Assembly (NCBI RefSeq): GCF_000281715.2 | Contig: NZ_CP124576.1 | Coordinates: forward strand, 3,355,501-3,419,500 | Source of the DNA: Sphingobium sp. AP49 | GTDB lineage: Bacteria; Pseudomonadota; Alphaproteobacteria; Sphingomonadales; Sphingomonadaceae | Length of the DNA stretch: 64,000 nt | Direction of reading: 5' to 3' | In this document: positions 8,681-17,537 of the stretch, piece by piece | Numbering within the stretch: position 1 is the stretch's first letter | Layout of the letters: each line of letters begins with the position of its first letter | The notes under the pieces: model-generated | What the model saw: the letters and a program-made list of their open reading frames with translations, nothing else | Databases searched by the model: none | What the model was told of the DNA's origin: nothing | Made by a program: the position numbers and the translations under genes

Positions 8681-9121
8681 ATGACTGCTGAATTCTGGAT
8701 CGATGGAAGCACGGGCGAGATTCGCATCGGTGATCTTGCGTTATTGCAACCCAATCAGATGAAAGGTTCGATAGAGCCACTGGTAGCCGATTTGCTCGAA
8801 GGCTCGCGAGATTATGGCAATGGTTTTGAGTGGCTTTATCTTCGCGACCTGACGTTCGGCGGGCTGCCTGCGGGGCTTTCAATATGTTTCCATGACGGTC
8901 GCCTTGAGGAAGCATCATGGAGTGTCCGGCTACCAGATGCGCCAATGGAAGGTGGCTGGCCGACGCGGGAAGCCATCGATTGCGAGTTGTCGTTCGTTCA
9001 CGAGACATTGGTTCGGGACATGAATATCCATGCGGGGCAGATGCCTTGGGGCGAGGTGTGGAGCAGCTTTGACGCCAAGGGCTTTATGGCAGCTAATGGG
9101 CTTCGCTACCGCGACGCGTAG
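8681..9121 (+). CDS. Hypothetical protein, family not recognised
   Basis: 146 residues from ATG 8681 (MTAEFWIDGSTGEIRIGDLA); an in-frame ATG at 8666 is the alternative. It is soluble, acidic and rich in Trp and Gly, with no signal peptide. The C-terminal GEVWSSFDAKGFMAANGLRYRD reads as a structured, conserved-looking end. The gene is visibly less GC-rich than its neighbours, and no strong ribosome binding site precedes it. Small single-domain acidic proteins of this look include toxin-immunity partners, but no toxin gene is next to it and no function is claimed. Confidence 0.6.
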   Translation: MTAEFWIDGSTGEIRIGDLALLQPNQMKGSIEPLVADLLEGSRDYGNGFEWLYLRDLTFGGLPAGLSICFHDGRLEEASWSVRLPDAPMEGGWPTREAIDCELSFVHETLVRDMNIHAGQMPWGEVWSSFDAKGFMAANGLRYRDA

Positions 9122-9442
9122 CGTCCGTGAATGGTCGTCAGCGGCCAGAGCCCTGATCGCCCGTGCCCTTTCCTACTCCGGCTGTCTCTGATCTATCCTG
9201 CGCGATGGACCAGGCCCCTGCCCCTTTCTCCTTATCGCCCGCAAAGCTCCATCGGCGTCGCTTCGCTGTCGCCTGGCTGTCGCCTCATTGTCGCGTCGGT
9301 GTCGCGCGGGAGAGGCGTCATCCTCGCGTCGACATGACCCAGGTGGCGCGTCGCAGGCGCGTGGGCCGCGCAAACACGCCAGAATGCGCGTGCAACGACA
9401 CTGTGAACTTTCAACTGTCGCGTCGAAGACGGCCGCTCGCGC
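9122..9442. other. Intergenic gap between two convergent genes
   Basis: 321 nt with no supportable gene. The only structure seen is the 11-bp tandem repeat at 9256-9310. No clear terminator hairpin was found for either flanking gene. Confidence 0.6.
9256..9310. repeat. Five imperfect 11-bp tandem repeats (TGTCGCNTNNN)
   Basis: Consecutive 11-nt units are CGTCGCTTCGC, TGTCGCCTGGC, TGTCGCCTCAT, TGTCGCGTCGG and TGTCGCGCGGG. The GTCGC core is invariant and the rest varies. The period is close to one DNA helical turn. Confidence 0.75.
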
Positions 9443-10594
9443 CTAGACCAGTGCCCCGCAAATCTCGGCGTGGCGCTTTTCGGCATAGCGGTCGGTCATG
9501 CCGGCGATGAAGTCGGCGATGTGGCGGCTGCGGGTCGGTTCCTCCAGCGCGCATTCGTCGCGCCATTCGGGCGGCATCAGGGCGGGATCGGCCAGATAGG
9601 CGCGGAACAGGTCCATCACGATCACCCGTGCCCGGTCGGCCGCGGCGAGTTGCGAGGGGTGATGGTAGAGGGTCGCATACATGAAGCGCTTCAAGTCCCG
9701 CTCCTGCGCCGCCAGCTCCGGCGAGAAGGCGACCAGAGTCTGGCCAAGCGCGCGGACATCGGCGACCGTCTCCACCCCGGCGGCCGCGATATTGGCGCGG
9801 GTGGTGGTGAGCAGGTCATTGGCCATCACGCCAATCTGTTCGCGCACCAGTTCGCGCAGCAGCCGGTCGTGCGGCACATCGGGGTATCGCGCCGTCACCC
9901 GATCCCAGCAATGGCGCACCAGCGGCACGGTCAGCAGTTGCTCCAGGCTCAGCAGCCCGGCGCGCAGGCCATCGTCGATATCATGATTGTCATAGGCGAT
10001 ATCGTCGGACAGCGCCGCCAGCTGCGCCTCCAGCGAGGCGTGGCTGGCAAGGTCGAGCGGGAACATCGCGTCCAGCTCGCGCATCGCCCATCCGGGCTTC
10101 GTCACGGGGCCATTATGCTTGGCCAGCCCCTCCAGCATTTCCCAGCTGAGGTTCAGGCCACGAAAGCGCGGATAAGGCGAATCCAGCAGCATCAGCGTGC
10201 GCAGCGTGTGCGCATTATGATCGAAGCCGCCATGATCCTCCAGCGCCGCTTCCAGCGCATCCTCGCCGGCATGGCCGAAGGGCGGATGGCCGATATCATG
10301 GGCCAGGCACAGCGCCTCGGTCAGATCCTCGTTGAGGGCGAGCGTACGGGCAATGGCGCGGCCGATCTGCGCCACCTCCAGGCTGTGGGTCATGCGCACA
10401 CGATAATGATCGCCGTCGGGCGACACGAACACCTGCGTCTTGTGCCGCAACCGGCGGAAGGAGATGGAGTGGATGATCCGGTCGCGATCGCGCTGAAATA
10501 CGTCGCGCGGGCCACGCATCTCGCCGCCCGGCTCGGCATGGAGCCGGCCCCGGCTCTGGTCGGGTTGCGCGGCATAGGAAGCAGGCATCGTCAT
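9443..10594 (-). CDS. dgt: Deoxyguanosinetriphosphate triphosphohydrolase-like protein
   Basis: 383 residues. It is an HD-domain phosphohydrolase: His70 in [13 protein letters not shown] and the His-Asp pair at 99-100 in [19 protein letters not shown] form the metal site. [11 protein letters not shown] near 46-56 is the dGTPase-family signature. It hydrolyses dNTPs to deoxynucleoside and triphosphate; the preferred substrate in the short alphaproteobacterial type is not established by sequence. It follows the TPR/SPOR gene by 9 nt and is probably cotranscribed. In many alphaproteobacteria dgt sits beside argS, but here argS is 30 kb away. Confidence 0.93.
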   Translation of the reverse strand: MTMPASYAAQPDQSRGRLHAEPGGEMRGPRDVFQRDRDRIIHSISFRRLRHKTQVFVSPDGDHYRVRMTHSLEVAQIGRAIARTLALNEDLTEALCLAHDIGHPPFGHAGEDALEAALEDHGGFDHNAHTLRTLMLLDSPYPRFRGLNLSWEMLEGLAKHNGPVTKPGWAMRELDAMFPLDLASHASLEAQLAALSDDIAYDNHDIDDGLRAGLLSLEQLLTVPLVRHCWDRVTARYPDVPHDRLLRELVREQIGVMANDLLTTTRANIAAAGVETVADVRALGQTLVAFSPELAAQERDLKRFMYATLYHHPSQLAAADRARVIVMDLFRAYLADPALMPPEWRDECALEEPTRSRHIADFIAGMTDRYAEKRHAEICGALV

Positions 10595-10603
10595 GCGAAC
10601 CCT

Positions 10604-12520
10604 TTACTTGCTGCCCAGCCGCTCGACCACCTCGCCCGCGTCGCTCTGCCAGGCAAAGGCATCGGCGCCGGCCTTCTTGAGATCCGCCTCCACTGCCTTG
10701 GCACGGGTGAAGCTGGCAAACGGGCCGATCAGCAGGCGGGACGTCTGGCCCCAGCTGGCGCTCCAGCCATCCTGTGGCGCGACCGCGTCATATTTGCCCT
10801 GCAAGCGCTTGAAGGTGAAACCCAGCGCGCTCTTCTGGCCGGTGCCGATCTGCACCCAGTTGCGCGCGGGATTGGCGGCAAGCCGCTTCTTTTCTTCCGC
10901 TTCGGCCTTGGCCTTGGCATCGGCTTCCGCCTTGGCCTTGGCGACCGCCGCCTTCTTCGCCTTGTCAGCCTCCGCCTGGCGTGCGGCGCGGCGCGCCGCC
11001 TGCAACTTCTCGACCTCGGCCAGATCGACCGCGACGACGCTCGACTGGCGCTCGCTGTCGGGCACATCGATGGCGTGGATGATGTCGGCCAGGCTGCGGG
11101 TCGCCTCGGCGTTAGGCTGCGGCGCGCTGTCGGCGGCCTGCGGGGTAAATGCCGTCGCGACCGGGGGCTGCTGCGGCGACGTGGCCGCGGGCGAAGCAAC
11201 CGGGGCAGCGGGCGGCGTCACGCCCGAAGCCTGGGCCAGTGCGCTGGCATTGAGCTGCGATGCTGTGCCGGGCTGGCCGGTGGTCGGGGCGGGTGCCGTC
11301 GAACGGGGTGCTGGCGCGCCGTCATCCAATGCGTCGAGGCCAGGCGCTGGCGGCCCCTGAACATCGCCCGCCGATGCACTGCGCACCGGAACCGCGGGCG
11401 GGCGAGCGTCGACCGACCCTTGCGGCAGCCGCTGCACCGTCTCGGTCGACCTTGCCGGCACCGGAGCAGGAGCCGGCGTCGATTGGGCGGTCCGCGCCTC
11501 GGCCGGGGCCGGAAGCGGCTGCTCCATGGTCGCGCGTGGCTGCGCCGTGCCGGTGCTCGGCTGCGGCGCACCATTTTGCGCGGCAGCAGCCTGCCGCTCG
11601 GCCGGAGACGCGATCGGTGCGCGGGCCAATGTCGCCCGGCTGGGCCGGGTATCGGACCGGCGTGCCCGGCGATCCGGCTTGCTCGGTGCGGCCGCGACCA
11701 CGGCCGGCGCGGCCTCCCGCGACGCCAACTGGATGCCCGGGGCCGGTGGCGTCGGCACGATCGGCGTGATGCTGCTCGCAACCACCGTCGGGAAATGCCC
11801 GAAATGCACCGCCGCCGCCTTCTGCGCCGGGGTCAGATAAGGCATTTTCTGCATATAGGGCGTGATCGCGCTGGCCAACTGGGTCGGCATCGTCTGGTCA
11901 ACGACCTTCTTCGCCTCGGCCTGGCGATTGTTCATCGCCAGGATGAAGGCATTATAGCGCCACGCCGCGCGGTCGCTCTTGTAGAGCAGCGGCTGCAATA
12001 TCTTGTCGGCGGCCTCCACCTGTCCGGAAATACCGAGCGAAGCAGCATAGCGACGAGTCAATTCGGCATCGTCGGGCGCCGCCTTGAGCGCGGCCTGATA
12101 GTCGCGCTGCGCCCCGGCCTGGTCACCTGTCATGTCACGCGCCAGGCCGCGATCGTCAAGGATGCTCGCCTCCGGAAAGCCGAACCGCGTTGCCTGGTCA
12201 AACAGTCGGACCGCCTCGGCCGGATTCTGCATCTTCAGCATGACCCGGCCCAGACCCGCCTTGACCCGGCCATTATTGGGCTGGACCGCATCCGCACGGG
12301 CGAAGAAACCGGCCGCTGCGCGCGCGTCATCCAGCGACAGCGCCGCTTCGCCGGCGCCGATCAAAGCATTGATATCGCGCGGATTGGAGGCCAATCGGGA
12401 CAAGTTGCTGTTGAGGTCCGCGGCGCCCGTGGGGCGGGCCAGTTGGCCCTGGTCAGATTGCGCCTGTGCGGTCGTCGCGAACAGCAGACCGCCGAGAATC
12501 CATAGATGAGAGCGTTTCAC
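10604..12520 (-). CDS. Exported TPR and SPOR domain protein
   Basis: 638 residues from a GTG start at 12520 with AGGGACGG just upstream. A signal peptide occupies about 1-20 (cleavage near TTAQA-QSD). TPR-like helical repeats follow to about 200 (GAGEAALSLDDARAAAGFF, VKAGLGRVMLKM). A long Ala/Pro-rich low-complexity linker (about 240-480) leads to a charged Ala/Lys/Glu coiled-coil stretch near 495-550. A C-terminal SPOR domain starts about 555 (NWVQIGTGQKSALGFTFKRL). SPOR domains bind denuded septal peptidoglycan, so a periplasmic role at the division site is likely. The position between the ftsZ terminator and dgt fits that. Confidence 0.85.
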   Translation of the reverse strand: MKRSHLWILGGLLFATTAQAQSDQGQLARPTGAADLNSNLSRLASNPRDINALIGAGEAALSLDDARAAAGFFARADAVQPNNGRVKAGLGRVMLKMQNPAEAVRLFDQATRFGFPEASILDDRGLARDMTGDQAGAQRDYQAALKAAPDDAELTRRYAASLGISGQVEAADKILQPLLYKSDRAAWRYNAFILAMNNRQAEAKKVVDQTMPTQLASAITPYMQKMPYLTPAQKAAAVHFGHFPTVVASSITPIVPTPPAPGIQLASREAAPAVVAAAPSKPDRRARRSDTRPSRATLARAPIASPAERQAAAAQNGAPQPSTGTAQPRATMEQPLPAPAEARTAQSTPAPAPVPARSTETVQRLPQGSVDARPPAVPVRSASAGDVQGPPAPGLDALDDGAPAPRSTAPAPTTGQPGTASQLNASALAQASGVTPPAAPVASPAATSPQQPPVATAFTPQAADSAPQPNAEATRSLADIIHAIDVPDSERQSSVVAVDLAEVEKLQAARRAARQAEADKAKKAAVAKAKAEADAKAKAEAEEKKRLAANPARNWVQIGTGQKSALGFTFKRLQGKYDAVAPQDGWSASWGQTSRLLIGPFASFTRAKAVEADLKKAGADAFAWQSDAGEVVERLGSK

Positions 12521-12567
12521 ATCCGTCCCTTAGCGGATCGCGGCAGGAATGGGAAATTGCTGAAACG

Positions 12568-12612
12568 AAAAAGCGCGCCGGGTCGCCCGAAGCGACCGAC
12601 AGCGCGCCTTTC
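12568..12612 (-). terminator. Intrinsic terminator after ftsZ
   Basis: On the minus strand GGCGCGC ... GCGCGC flank an inner GGTCGC-TTCG-GGCGACC hairpin and run into TTTTTCG. Together with the upstream hairpin at 12633-12654 it closes the dcw cluster. On the plus strand the same stem ends in a weaker CCTTTCT. Confidence 0.85.
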
Positions 12613-12632
12613 TGCAGACGGCATCGGCAATT

Positions 12633-12654
12633 TGCCTGGGCCAAGGCCCAGGCA
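12633..12654 (-). terminator. Second hairpin between ftsZ stop and terminator
   Basis: A perfect 10-bp stem TGCCTGGGCC / GGCCCAGGCA with a 2-nt spacer lies 10 nt after the ftsZ stop. It has no T-tract of its own, so it may stabilise the mRNA 3' end or assist the terminator beyond it. Confidence 0.6.
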
Positions 12655-12663
12655 CAAGCGCCG

Positions 12664-14121
12664 TTACTGGTTACTCTGGCGGTTGAGGAAGCGCGGGATA
12701 TCGACCCCGGGCGTACCTTCGTCGGTGCCCGGTGCCTTTTCGCTGCCGCGGGTCAGACCGGCCATGCGCTCGAACAAGGTTCCCCCCGTGGCGACGCGCG
12801 GCGCGGGCTGGGCCGGGGCGGGTTCAGCCACCGTCGGTTCAGCAGCTTCGGCCCCCAGCAGCAGTTCGTCCTGCGACGGATCCTCGTCGGAGAAGACAGC
12901 AGCCGGCCGCGCCGGAGCGAAGGGCGCTGCGACAGAGGCAGGCGCAGCCGCAGGCGCCGCAAGCGGCGCCGGTGCAGGCGCTTCAGGCACGTCCAGTTCC
13001 AGCGCCTCGGGTTCAGAGGCCGGCGCCGGTGCCGGCGGCGCGACAGGTGCCGGTGCGGCCACGGGCGCAGAACGCTGCGCGGCCTGCGGCACCGAAACCG
13101 CCGGACGACTGGCAAAGCTGAACGGCTGGGTCAGCGGCGCGGCCTGGCTGCCGACATCATTGTCGATGCCGGTCGCGACCACGGACACGCGGATCTTGCC
13201 GTTGAGCTGGTCGTTGAAGGCCGAACCCCAGATGATGTTCGCGTCCGGATCGACCAGTTCGCGGATATGGTTGGCCGCCTCGTCGACTTCCATCAGGCGC
13301 ATGTCCTCGCCACCGACGATCGACACGATCACGCCCTTGGCGCCGCGCATCGACACGCCGTCGAGCAGCGGGTTGGCGATCGCCTTTTCGGCGGCCTGGA
13401 GCGCACGGCCGTCGCCTTCGGCTTCGCCCGTGCCCATCATCGCCTTGCCCATCTCGCCCATCACCGAACGGACGTCGGCGAAGTCGAGGTTGATGAGGCC
13501 AGGCATGATCATCAGATCGGTGATCGAGCGCACGCCCTGCTGCAGCACCTCGTCCGCCATCTGGAACGCTTCCTTGAAGGTCGTGTTCGGGTTGGCGATC
13601 AGGAACAGATTCTGGTTCGGGATGACGATCAGCGTGTCGACATGCTTCTGCAGCTCGTCGATGCCGCTTTCCGCCGACTTCATGCGGCGATTGCCCTCGA
13701 AGGTGAAAGGCTTGGTCACGACGCCGACGGTCAGGATGCCCTTTTCGCGGGCCGCCTTGGCGATCACCGGCGCAGCGCCGGTGCCGGTACCGCCGCCCAT
13801 GCCGGCGGTGATGAAGCACATATGGGCGCCTTCCAGCGCCTGCTCGACGGTGATGATCGTTTCTTCGGCAGCCGCGCGACCGATTTCGGGGCGCGAACCG
13901 GCGCCCAGCCCCTCGGTGATCTGCGGGCCAAGCTGGATGCGGCGTTCGGCCGGCGAGGCATTGAGCGCCTGCGCATCGGTGTTGGCGACGATGAAGTCGA
14001 CGCCCTCGACGCTGGCCGCGATCATGTTCGCAATGGCGTTGCCGCCCGCACCGCCCACGCCGATTACCGCAATGCGTGGCTTCAATTCATCCACATGCGG
14101 CGGGCTGATCTCGATGCTCAT
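12664..14121 (-). CDS. ftsZ: Cell division protein FtsZ
   Basis: 485 residues from ATG 14121 ([17 protein letters not shown]) with AGGGAG upstream; a 13-residue upstream extension is possible but less likely. The GTPase domain has [12 protein letters not shown] near the start and the tubulin signature GGGTGTG at 109-115. The T7 loop segment is [12 protein letters not shown] disordered Ala/Pro linker covers about 320-470. The C-terminal peptide [12 protein letters not shown] is the FtsA-binding tail. FtsZ polymerises into the division ring. It is last in the dcw cluster and separated from ftsA by 108 nt of AT-rich DNA that probably holds its own promoter. Confidence 0.98.
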   Translation of the reverse strand: MSIEISPPHVDELKPRIAVIGVGGAGGNAIANMIAASVEGVDFIVANTDAQALNASPAERRIQLGPQITEGLGAGSRPEIGRAAAEETIITVEQALEGAHMCFITAGMGGGTGTGAAPVIAKAAREKGILTVGVVTKPFTFEGNRRMKSAESGIDELQKHVDTLIVIPNQNLFLIANPNTTFKEAFQMADEVLQQGVRSITDLMIMPGLINLDFADVRSVMGEMGKAMMGTGEAEGDGRALQAAEKAIANPLLDGVSMRGAKGVIVSIVGGEDMRLMEVDEAANHIRELVDPDANIIWGSAFNDQLNGKIRVSVVATGIDNDVGSQAAPLTQPFSFASRPAVSVPQAAQRSAPVAAPAPVAPPAPAPASEPEALELDVPEAPAPAPLAAPAAAPASVAAPFAPARPAAVFSDEDPSQDELLLGAEAAEPTVAEPAPAQPAPRVATGGTLFERMAGLTRGSEKAPGTDEGTPGVDIPRFLNRQSNQ

Positions 14122-14229
14122 ATACTTTGCTCCCTCAGCTTCCTCGTCAGGAAGTGACAACCGTCATCAAATGTTAACACCAGAAAATAGAGTATTTCAC
14201 CAGCTATTTTCGTTATCGTTCAAATTCAC
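14122..14229 (-). promoter_or_regulatory. AT-rich ftsA-ftsZ spacer, probable ftsZ promoter region
   Basis: This spacer between ftsA and ftsZ is much richer in A and T than the genes around it, while most other dcw junctions overlap. A separate ftsZ promoter here is usual in the group. I could not choose convincing -35 and -10 boxes, and saw no full TTAA-N7-TTAA CtrA site, only a GTTAAC. Confidence 0.45.
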
Positions 14230-15516
14230 TCAGTAATTGGTCCGCATCGCTCGCATCATGCGCTGCCACCATTGCGGTGCCCCCAGACGATGCACGGTTT
14301 GCGGTGCGGGCGCCATCGCCCTTAGATCAACCGGGTTTGAAGCGCCGTAAAGCGCCAATCCCGCCAGCGTCGCGAAGGCCGGCCCACTATGCGCTTCGGG
14401 CATCGCTGACAAGCCGCGCGGCCGGCCGATGCGCACGGCACGCCCCAGCGCGCCCTGGGCATAGTCGGCAATCCCCTTCATTTCCGCCCCGCCACCGGTC
14501 AGCACCACCTGCCGCCCGGTGGGTGAATTAAAGCCCATGCCGGCCAGCGCCGCATTCACTTCGGTCATGATCTGGTTGAGCCGCTCGCAGATGACGCCGA
14601 CCAGCGCCGCGCGCGTGATCTTGCCCCCTTCCGCGTTAGGGCCTGCGCTCTGTCCGGGAATGGCGACGTCGCCATGCGGCGTCGCAATCTCGATCATCTC
14701 GCGAAAGTCGCGGCGGTTCTGCATCGCCGAACCATAGAAGCATTTGATCCGTTCGGCCTGGCTACGACGAATGCCAAAGGCCGACGCGATGTCGTCGGTA
14801 ATGTCCGACGCGCCGATCGGGATCGAATGCAGCCCTACCAACATGCCGCCGGCATAGAGCGAGACATTGGTCACGCCAGCGCCCAGCTCAACCAGCGCGA
14901 CGCCCAGGTCACGTTCCTCTTCAGACAGGCAGGCGAGACCGGTTGCAATCGGCGAGGCGACGATCGAATTGACGTTGAGATAGGCACCGCGCACGCAAAG
15001 ATCGAGATTGGCGAGCGGCGCCCCATCCGCCAGCACGACATGGATGTCGACGCCCAGCAGATCGGCATGCATGCCCAGCGGCTTCTTCACCGGTACCTTG
15101 CCGTTGATGGTGAAACAGGTCGGCTGGGCATGGAGCACGATGCGGCCGTCCGGATCAATTCCCTGCTGACCGGTGGTAAGGAGATCGTCGATATCGGCCT
15201 GCTCGACACGATAGCCGCCCATGTCGCGCTCGACGGTGACGACGTCGCTGACCAGGCTACCGCCCGAGAAGCTGACCCAGACATCCTCGATATTGGTGCC
15301 GGCAACGCGCTCGGCCTGTTCCACCGTCTCGCGCACGGCCAGTTCGGTGCGCTCCATGTCGGCGATGAAGCCGCGGCGCACGCCCCGGCTCTCGCGCTGG
15401 CCGGTACCCAGGATCGCCAGCTCACCCGTATCGGTGCGTCCCGCGATCAACGCGGACACTTTCCACGACCCGATATCGATCGCGGTGATGAGCTTTTCGA
15501 CCTTGGGCTGTGCCAT
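14230..15516 (-). CDS. ftsA: Cell division protein FtsA
   Basis: 428 residues of the actin-like ATPase fold. The start (LITAIDIGSWKVSALI) is phosphate-1; VLTGGGAEMKGIADYA near 340-355 is the adenosine motif. Residues 90-170 hold the FtsA-specific 1C subdomain. The C-terminal tail PQWWQRMMRAMRTNY is an amphipathic helix for membrane anchoring. FtsA tethers FtsZ to the inner membrane and recruits later divisome proteins. It starts 3 nt after the ftsQ stop. Confidence 0.97.
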   Translation of the reverse strand: MAQPKVEKLITAIDIGSWKVSALIAGRTDTGELAILGTGQRESRGVRRGFIADMERTELAVRETVEQAERVAGTNIEDVWVSFSGGSLVSDVVTVERDMGGYRVEQADIDDLLTTGQQGIDPDGRIVLHAQPTCFTINGKVPVKKPLGMHADLLGVDIHVVLADGAPLANLDLCVRGAYLNVNSIVASPIATGLACLSEEERDLGVALVELGAGVTNVSLYAGGMLVGLHSIPIGASDITDDIASAFGIRRSQAERIKCFYGSAMQNRRDFREMIEIATPHGDVAIPGQSAGPNAEGGKITRAALVGVICERLNQIMTEVNAALAGMGFNSPTGRQVVLTGGGAEMKGIADYAQGALGRAVRIGRPRGLSAMPEAHSGPAFATLAGLALYGASNPVDLRAMAPAPQTVHRLGAPQWWQRMMRAMRTNY

Positions 15517-15519
15517 GAC

Positions 15520-16485
15520 TTAGCCTTCCTCACCTTCGGCGGGTGCACTCGCGGTCTTTGCGGCCGTGGCGTCCGCGCCGGCCGGCTTGTCGCTGGCCTG
15601 CCCTTGTGGCAGGCGCAGTACGAAACGATCAGGATCGCGCATGTCGAACTTGACGATGCCACGGCCGAGCAGACGATTGACGCCGTCCATCCGCGCGAAG
15701 TTCACCAGCGCCGCCGCCGAGCTTTGCTCGCCTTCGGGCAGCGACAGCGTCTCCCCCGACTGAAAGCGCAAATCCCAGCGCCGGTTCCCGACCCAGGTCG
15801 CGCCGGCCAACATGGGCTTGAGCGCCGGCGCATTTTCCATCAACTTGTTGAGGCCCGCCGTCTGCAGATTGGCGCTGGGGCCAACGACGAGCGGCAAATC
15901 GGGCATGGCGCCGGCGGACACCGCCTGCAGCACGACCCCCTGCACATCGATCAGGTGCAACTGCCCCTCATGCTGCCAAACGGCGACGGGATCGCGCTCG
16001 ACGATATCGACCACCAGCGTGTCGGGCAAACGACGCGAGATACGCGCATCCTTGACCCACCCCAGCTTCAGCATTTCCTGGCGGACCTTGGGCAGATCAA
16101 GCGAGAGCATCGAACGGTCGACCTGGCCGAGCGCGATATTATAGACCGGCATCTCGTCCATGCGCTCGACGCCGCGCACCTCGACCTTCTCGACCTCGAA
16201 GCCGGCCCGCGCGGCCAGGTTCGCCGCCTGCTGGCGGGCCATTTGCGGCAGGCCCAGAAAGATGGCGATCGCGATCAATATGCCGCCGAAGATCGCGAAG
16301 ATCGCCCATGTCGCCATCTTCTGCAGCGTCGCATCGCTGACCGGCAGCATTTCAAGCAGTCGATCGAACCAGGATTGGCGCTTGAGCTGACGCCCCCGGC
16401 CCGCCCCGTTTTTGGCGCGCACCTTGCCCCGCGCGGTACTCAACCGCGCCGTGCCGCCGCGTCGGATCCGTGCCTCAGCCATCAT
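15520..16485 (-). CDS. ftsQ: Cell division protein FtsQ
   Basis: 321 residues. A basic cytoplasmic N terminus (about 1-55) is followed by one membrane helix (ATWAIFAIFGGILIAIAIF). The POTRA domain begins at FEVEKVEVRGVERM and the FtsQ beta domain runs to about 290. The C terminus is a short Ala-rich tail. FtsQ links early and late divisome proteins through FtsB and FtsL. Its start overlaps the end of ddl by 11 nt. Confidence 0.95.
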   Translation of the reverse strand: MMAEARIRRGGTARLSTARGKVRAKNGAGRGRQLKRQSWFDRLLEMLPVSDATLQKMATWAIFAIFGGILIAIAIFLGLPQMARQQAANLAARAGFEVEKVEVRGVERMDEMPVYNIALGQVDRSMLSLDLPKVRQEMLKLGWVKDARISRRLPDTLVVDIVERDPVAVWQHEGQLHLIDVQGVVLQAVSAGAMPDLPLVVGPSANLQTAGLNKLMENAPALKPMLAGATWVGNRRWDLRFQSGETLSLPEGEQSSAAALVNFARMDGVNRLLGRGIVKFDMRDPDRFVLRLPQGQASDKPAGADATAAKTASAPAEGEEG

Positions 16486-17416
16486 TTGCCCCCTTCAACG
16501 CATCCTCGACGATGCGCTCCACCAATTCGGCATAATCGATGCCCAGCTTTTTCGCCTGTTCCGGCACCAGGCTCAAGGGGGTCATGCCCGGCTGGGTATT
16601 GACCTCCAGCAGGAACAGACCCTCGATACCCTGGCTGTCGTCCCAGCGGAAGTCGGAGCGCGACGCGCCCTTGCAGCCGAGCAGCTGGTGCGCCTGGAGC
16701 GCGATCGCCTTGCATGCCTGCGTGATCTCGTCCGGTATCTCCGCCGGGCAGACATGTTCGGTCATGCCGTCGGTATATTTGGCGTCGAAATCATAGAAGC
16801 CGCTCTTGGGGCGCAGCTCGGTGACGAGCAGCGCCTCATCGCCCAGCACGGCGGTGGTCAGCTCGCGCCCGCGAATATAGGGTTCGGCCAGAAGCTCGGG
16901 AAATTCCTGCCATGGGCCGACGCTGTCGCGCGCGATGGGATTGCCATAATTGCCCTCGGCCGTGACGATCGCCACGCCGACCGAGCTGCCCTCATTGACG
17001 GGCTTCAGAACATAGGGGCGCGGCAGCGGATCGCCGGCATACAGGCTCTCGCTCGTCACGATATGGCCGCCGGGCATGGGGATGCCGTGCGGCACCAGCG
17101 CCTGCTTGGTCAGCTGCTTGTCGATCGCGATGACCGATGTGGCAAGGCCGCTATGGGTGTAGGTGAGCCCCATCAGGTCCATCATGCCCTGCACCGTGCC
17201 ATCCTCGCCCGGCACGCCATGCAGCGCGTTGAACACCACATCCGCCTTGGTCTCGGCCAGGCGCGCGGCGACGTCGCGATCCATGTCGATCCGCGTGACC
17301 CGATGCCCGCGCGATTCCAGTGCCTTGGCCACGCCCTCGCCGCTCGACAGCGACACCGGCCGCTCCGCCGACCAGCCGCCCATCAGAACGGCGACATGCC
17401 AGGGACCACGGCTCAT
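16475..17416 (-). CDS. ddl: D-alanine--D-alanine ligase
   Basis: 313 residues from ATG 17416 (MSRGPWHVAVLMGGWSAERPVSL), with GGAG 9 nt upstream; an in-frame GTG at 17425 is less likely. It is an ATP-grasp enzyme: YVLKPVNEGSSVGVAIV is the ATP-binding part and FLLEVNTQPGMTPLSL carries the metal-binding Glu and Asn. It makes the D-Ala-D-Ala dipeptide used by MurF. A dispersed repeat separates it from murB, the only repeat inside the dcw cluster. Confidence 0.97.
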   Translation of the reverse strand: MSRGPWHVAVLMGGWSAERPVSLSSGEGVAKALESRGHRVTRIDMDRDVAARLAETKADVVFNALHGVPGEDGTVQGMMDLMGLTYTHSGLATSVIAIDKQLTKQALVPHGIPMPGGHIVTSESLYAGDPLPRPYVLKPVNEGSSVGVAIVTAEGNYGNPIARDSVGPWQEFPELLAEPYIRGRELTTAVLGDEALLVTELRPKSGFYDFDAKYTDGMTEHVCPAEIPDEITQACKAIALQAHQLLGCKGASRSDFRWDDSQGIEGLFLLEVNTQPGMTPLSLVPEQAKKLGIDYAELVERIVEDALKGANDG

Positions 17417-17436
17417 GCGTAACACTCCAGATACAT

Positions 17437-17523
17437 CGTCATGCCAGCGAAGGCTGGCATCTCACTGCCTTTGAACGCAGCGAAGGAAGAAAAGAGGGAT
17501 CCCAGCCTTCGCTGGGATGACGG
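17437..17523. repeat. Dispersed inverted repeat, copy 2, between murB and ddl
   Basis: The left end CGTCATGCCAGCGAAGGC and the right end CAGCCTTCGCTGGGATGACGG form the same element as at 8503-8591. Each half is a hairpin with an 8-bp stem (ATGCCAGC / GCTGGCAT and ATCCCAGC / GCTGGGAT). The central AAGAAAAGAGGG portion differs from copy 1. Confidence 0.88.
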
Positions 17524-17537
17524 ATTGGAAGCACAAA

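Noticed and set aside
9470..12505. 1011-codon plus-strand frame opposite dgt and the SPOR gene
   Set aside because: Same antisense effect; low-complexity Arg/Gly composition and no recognisable domain.
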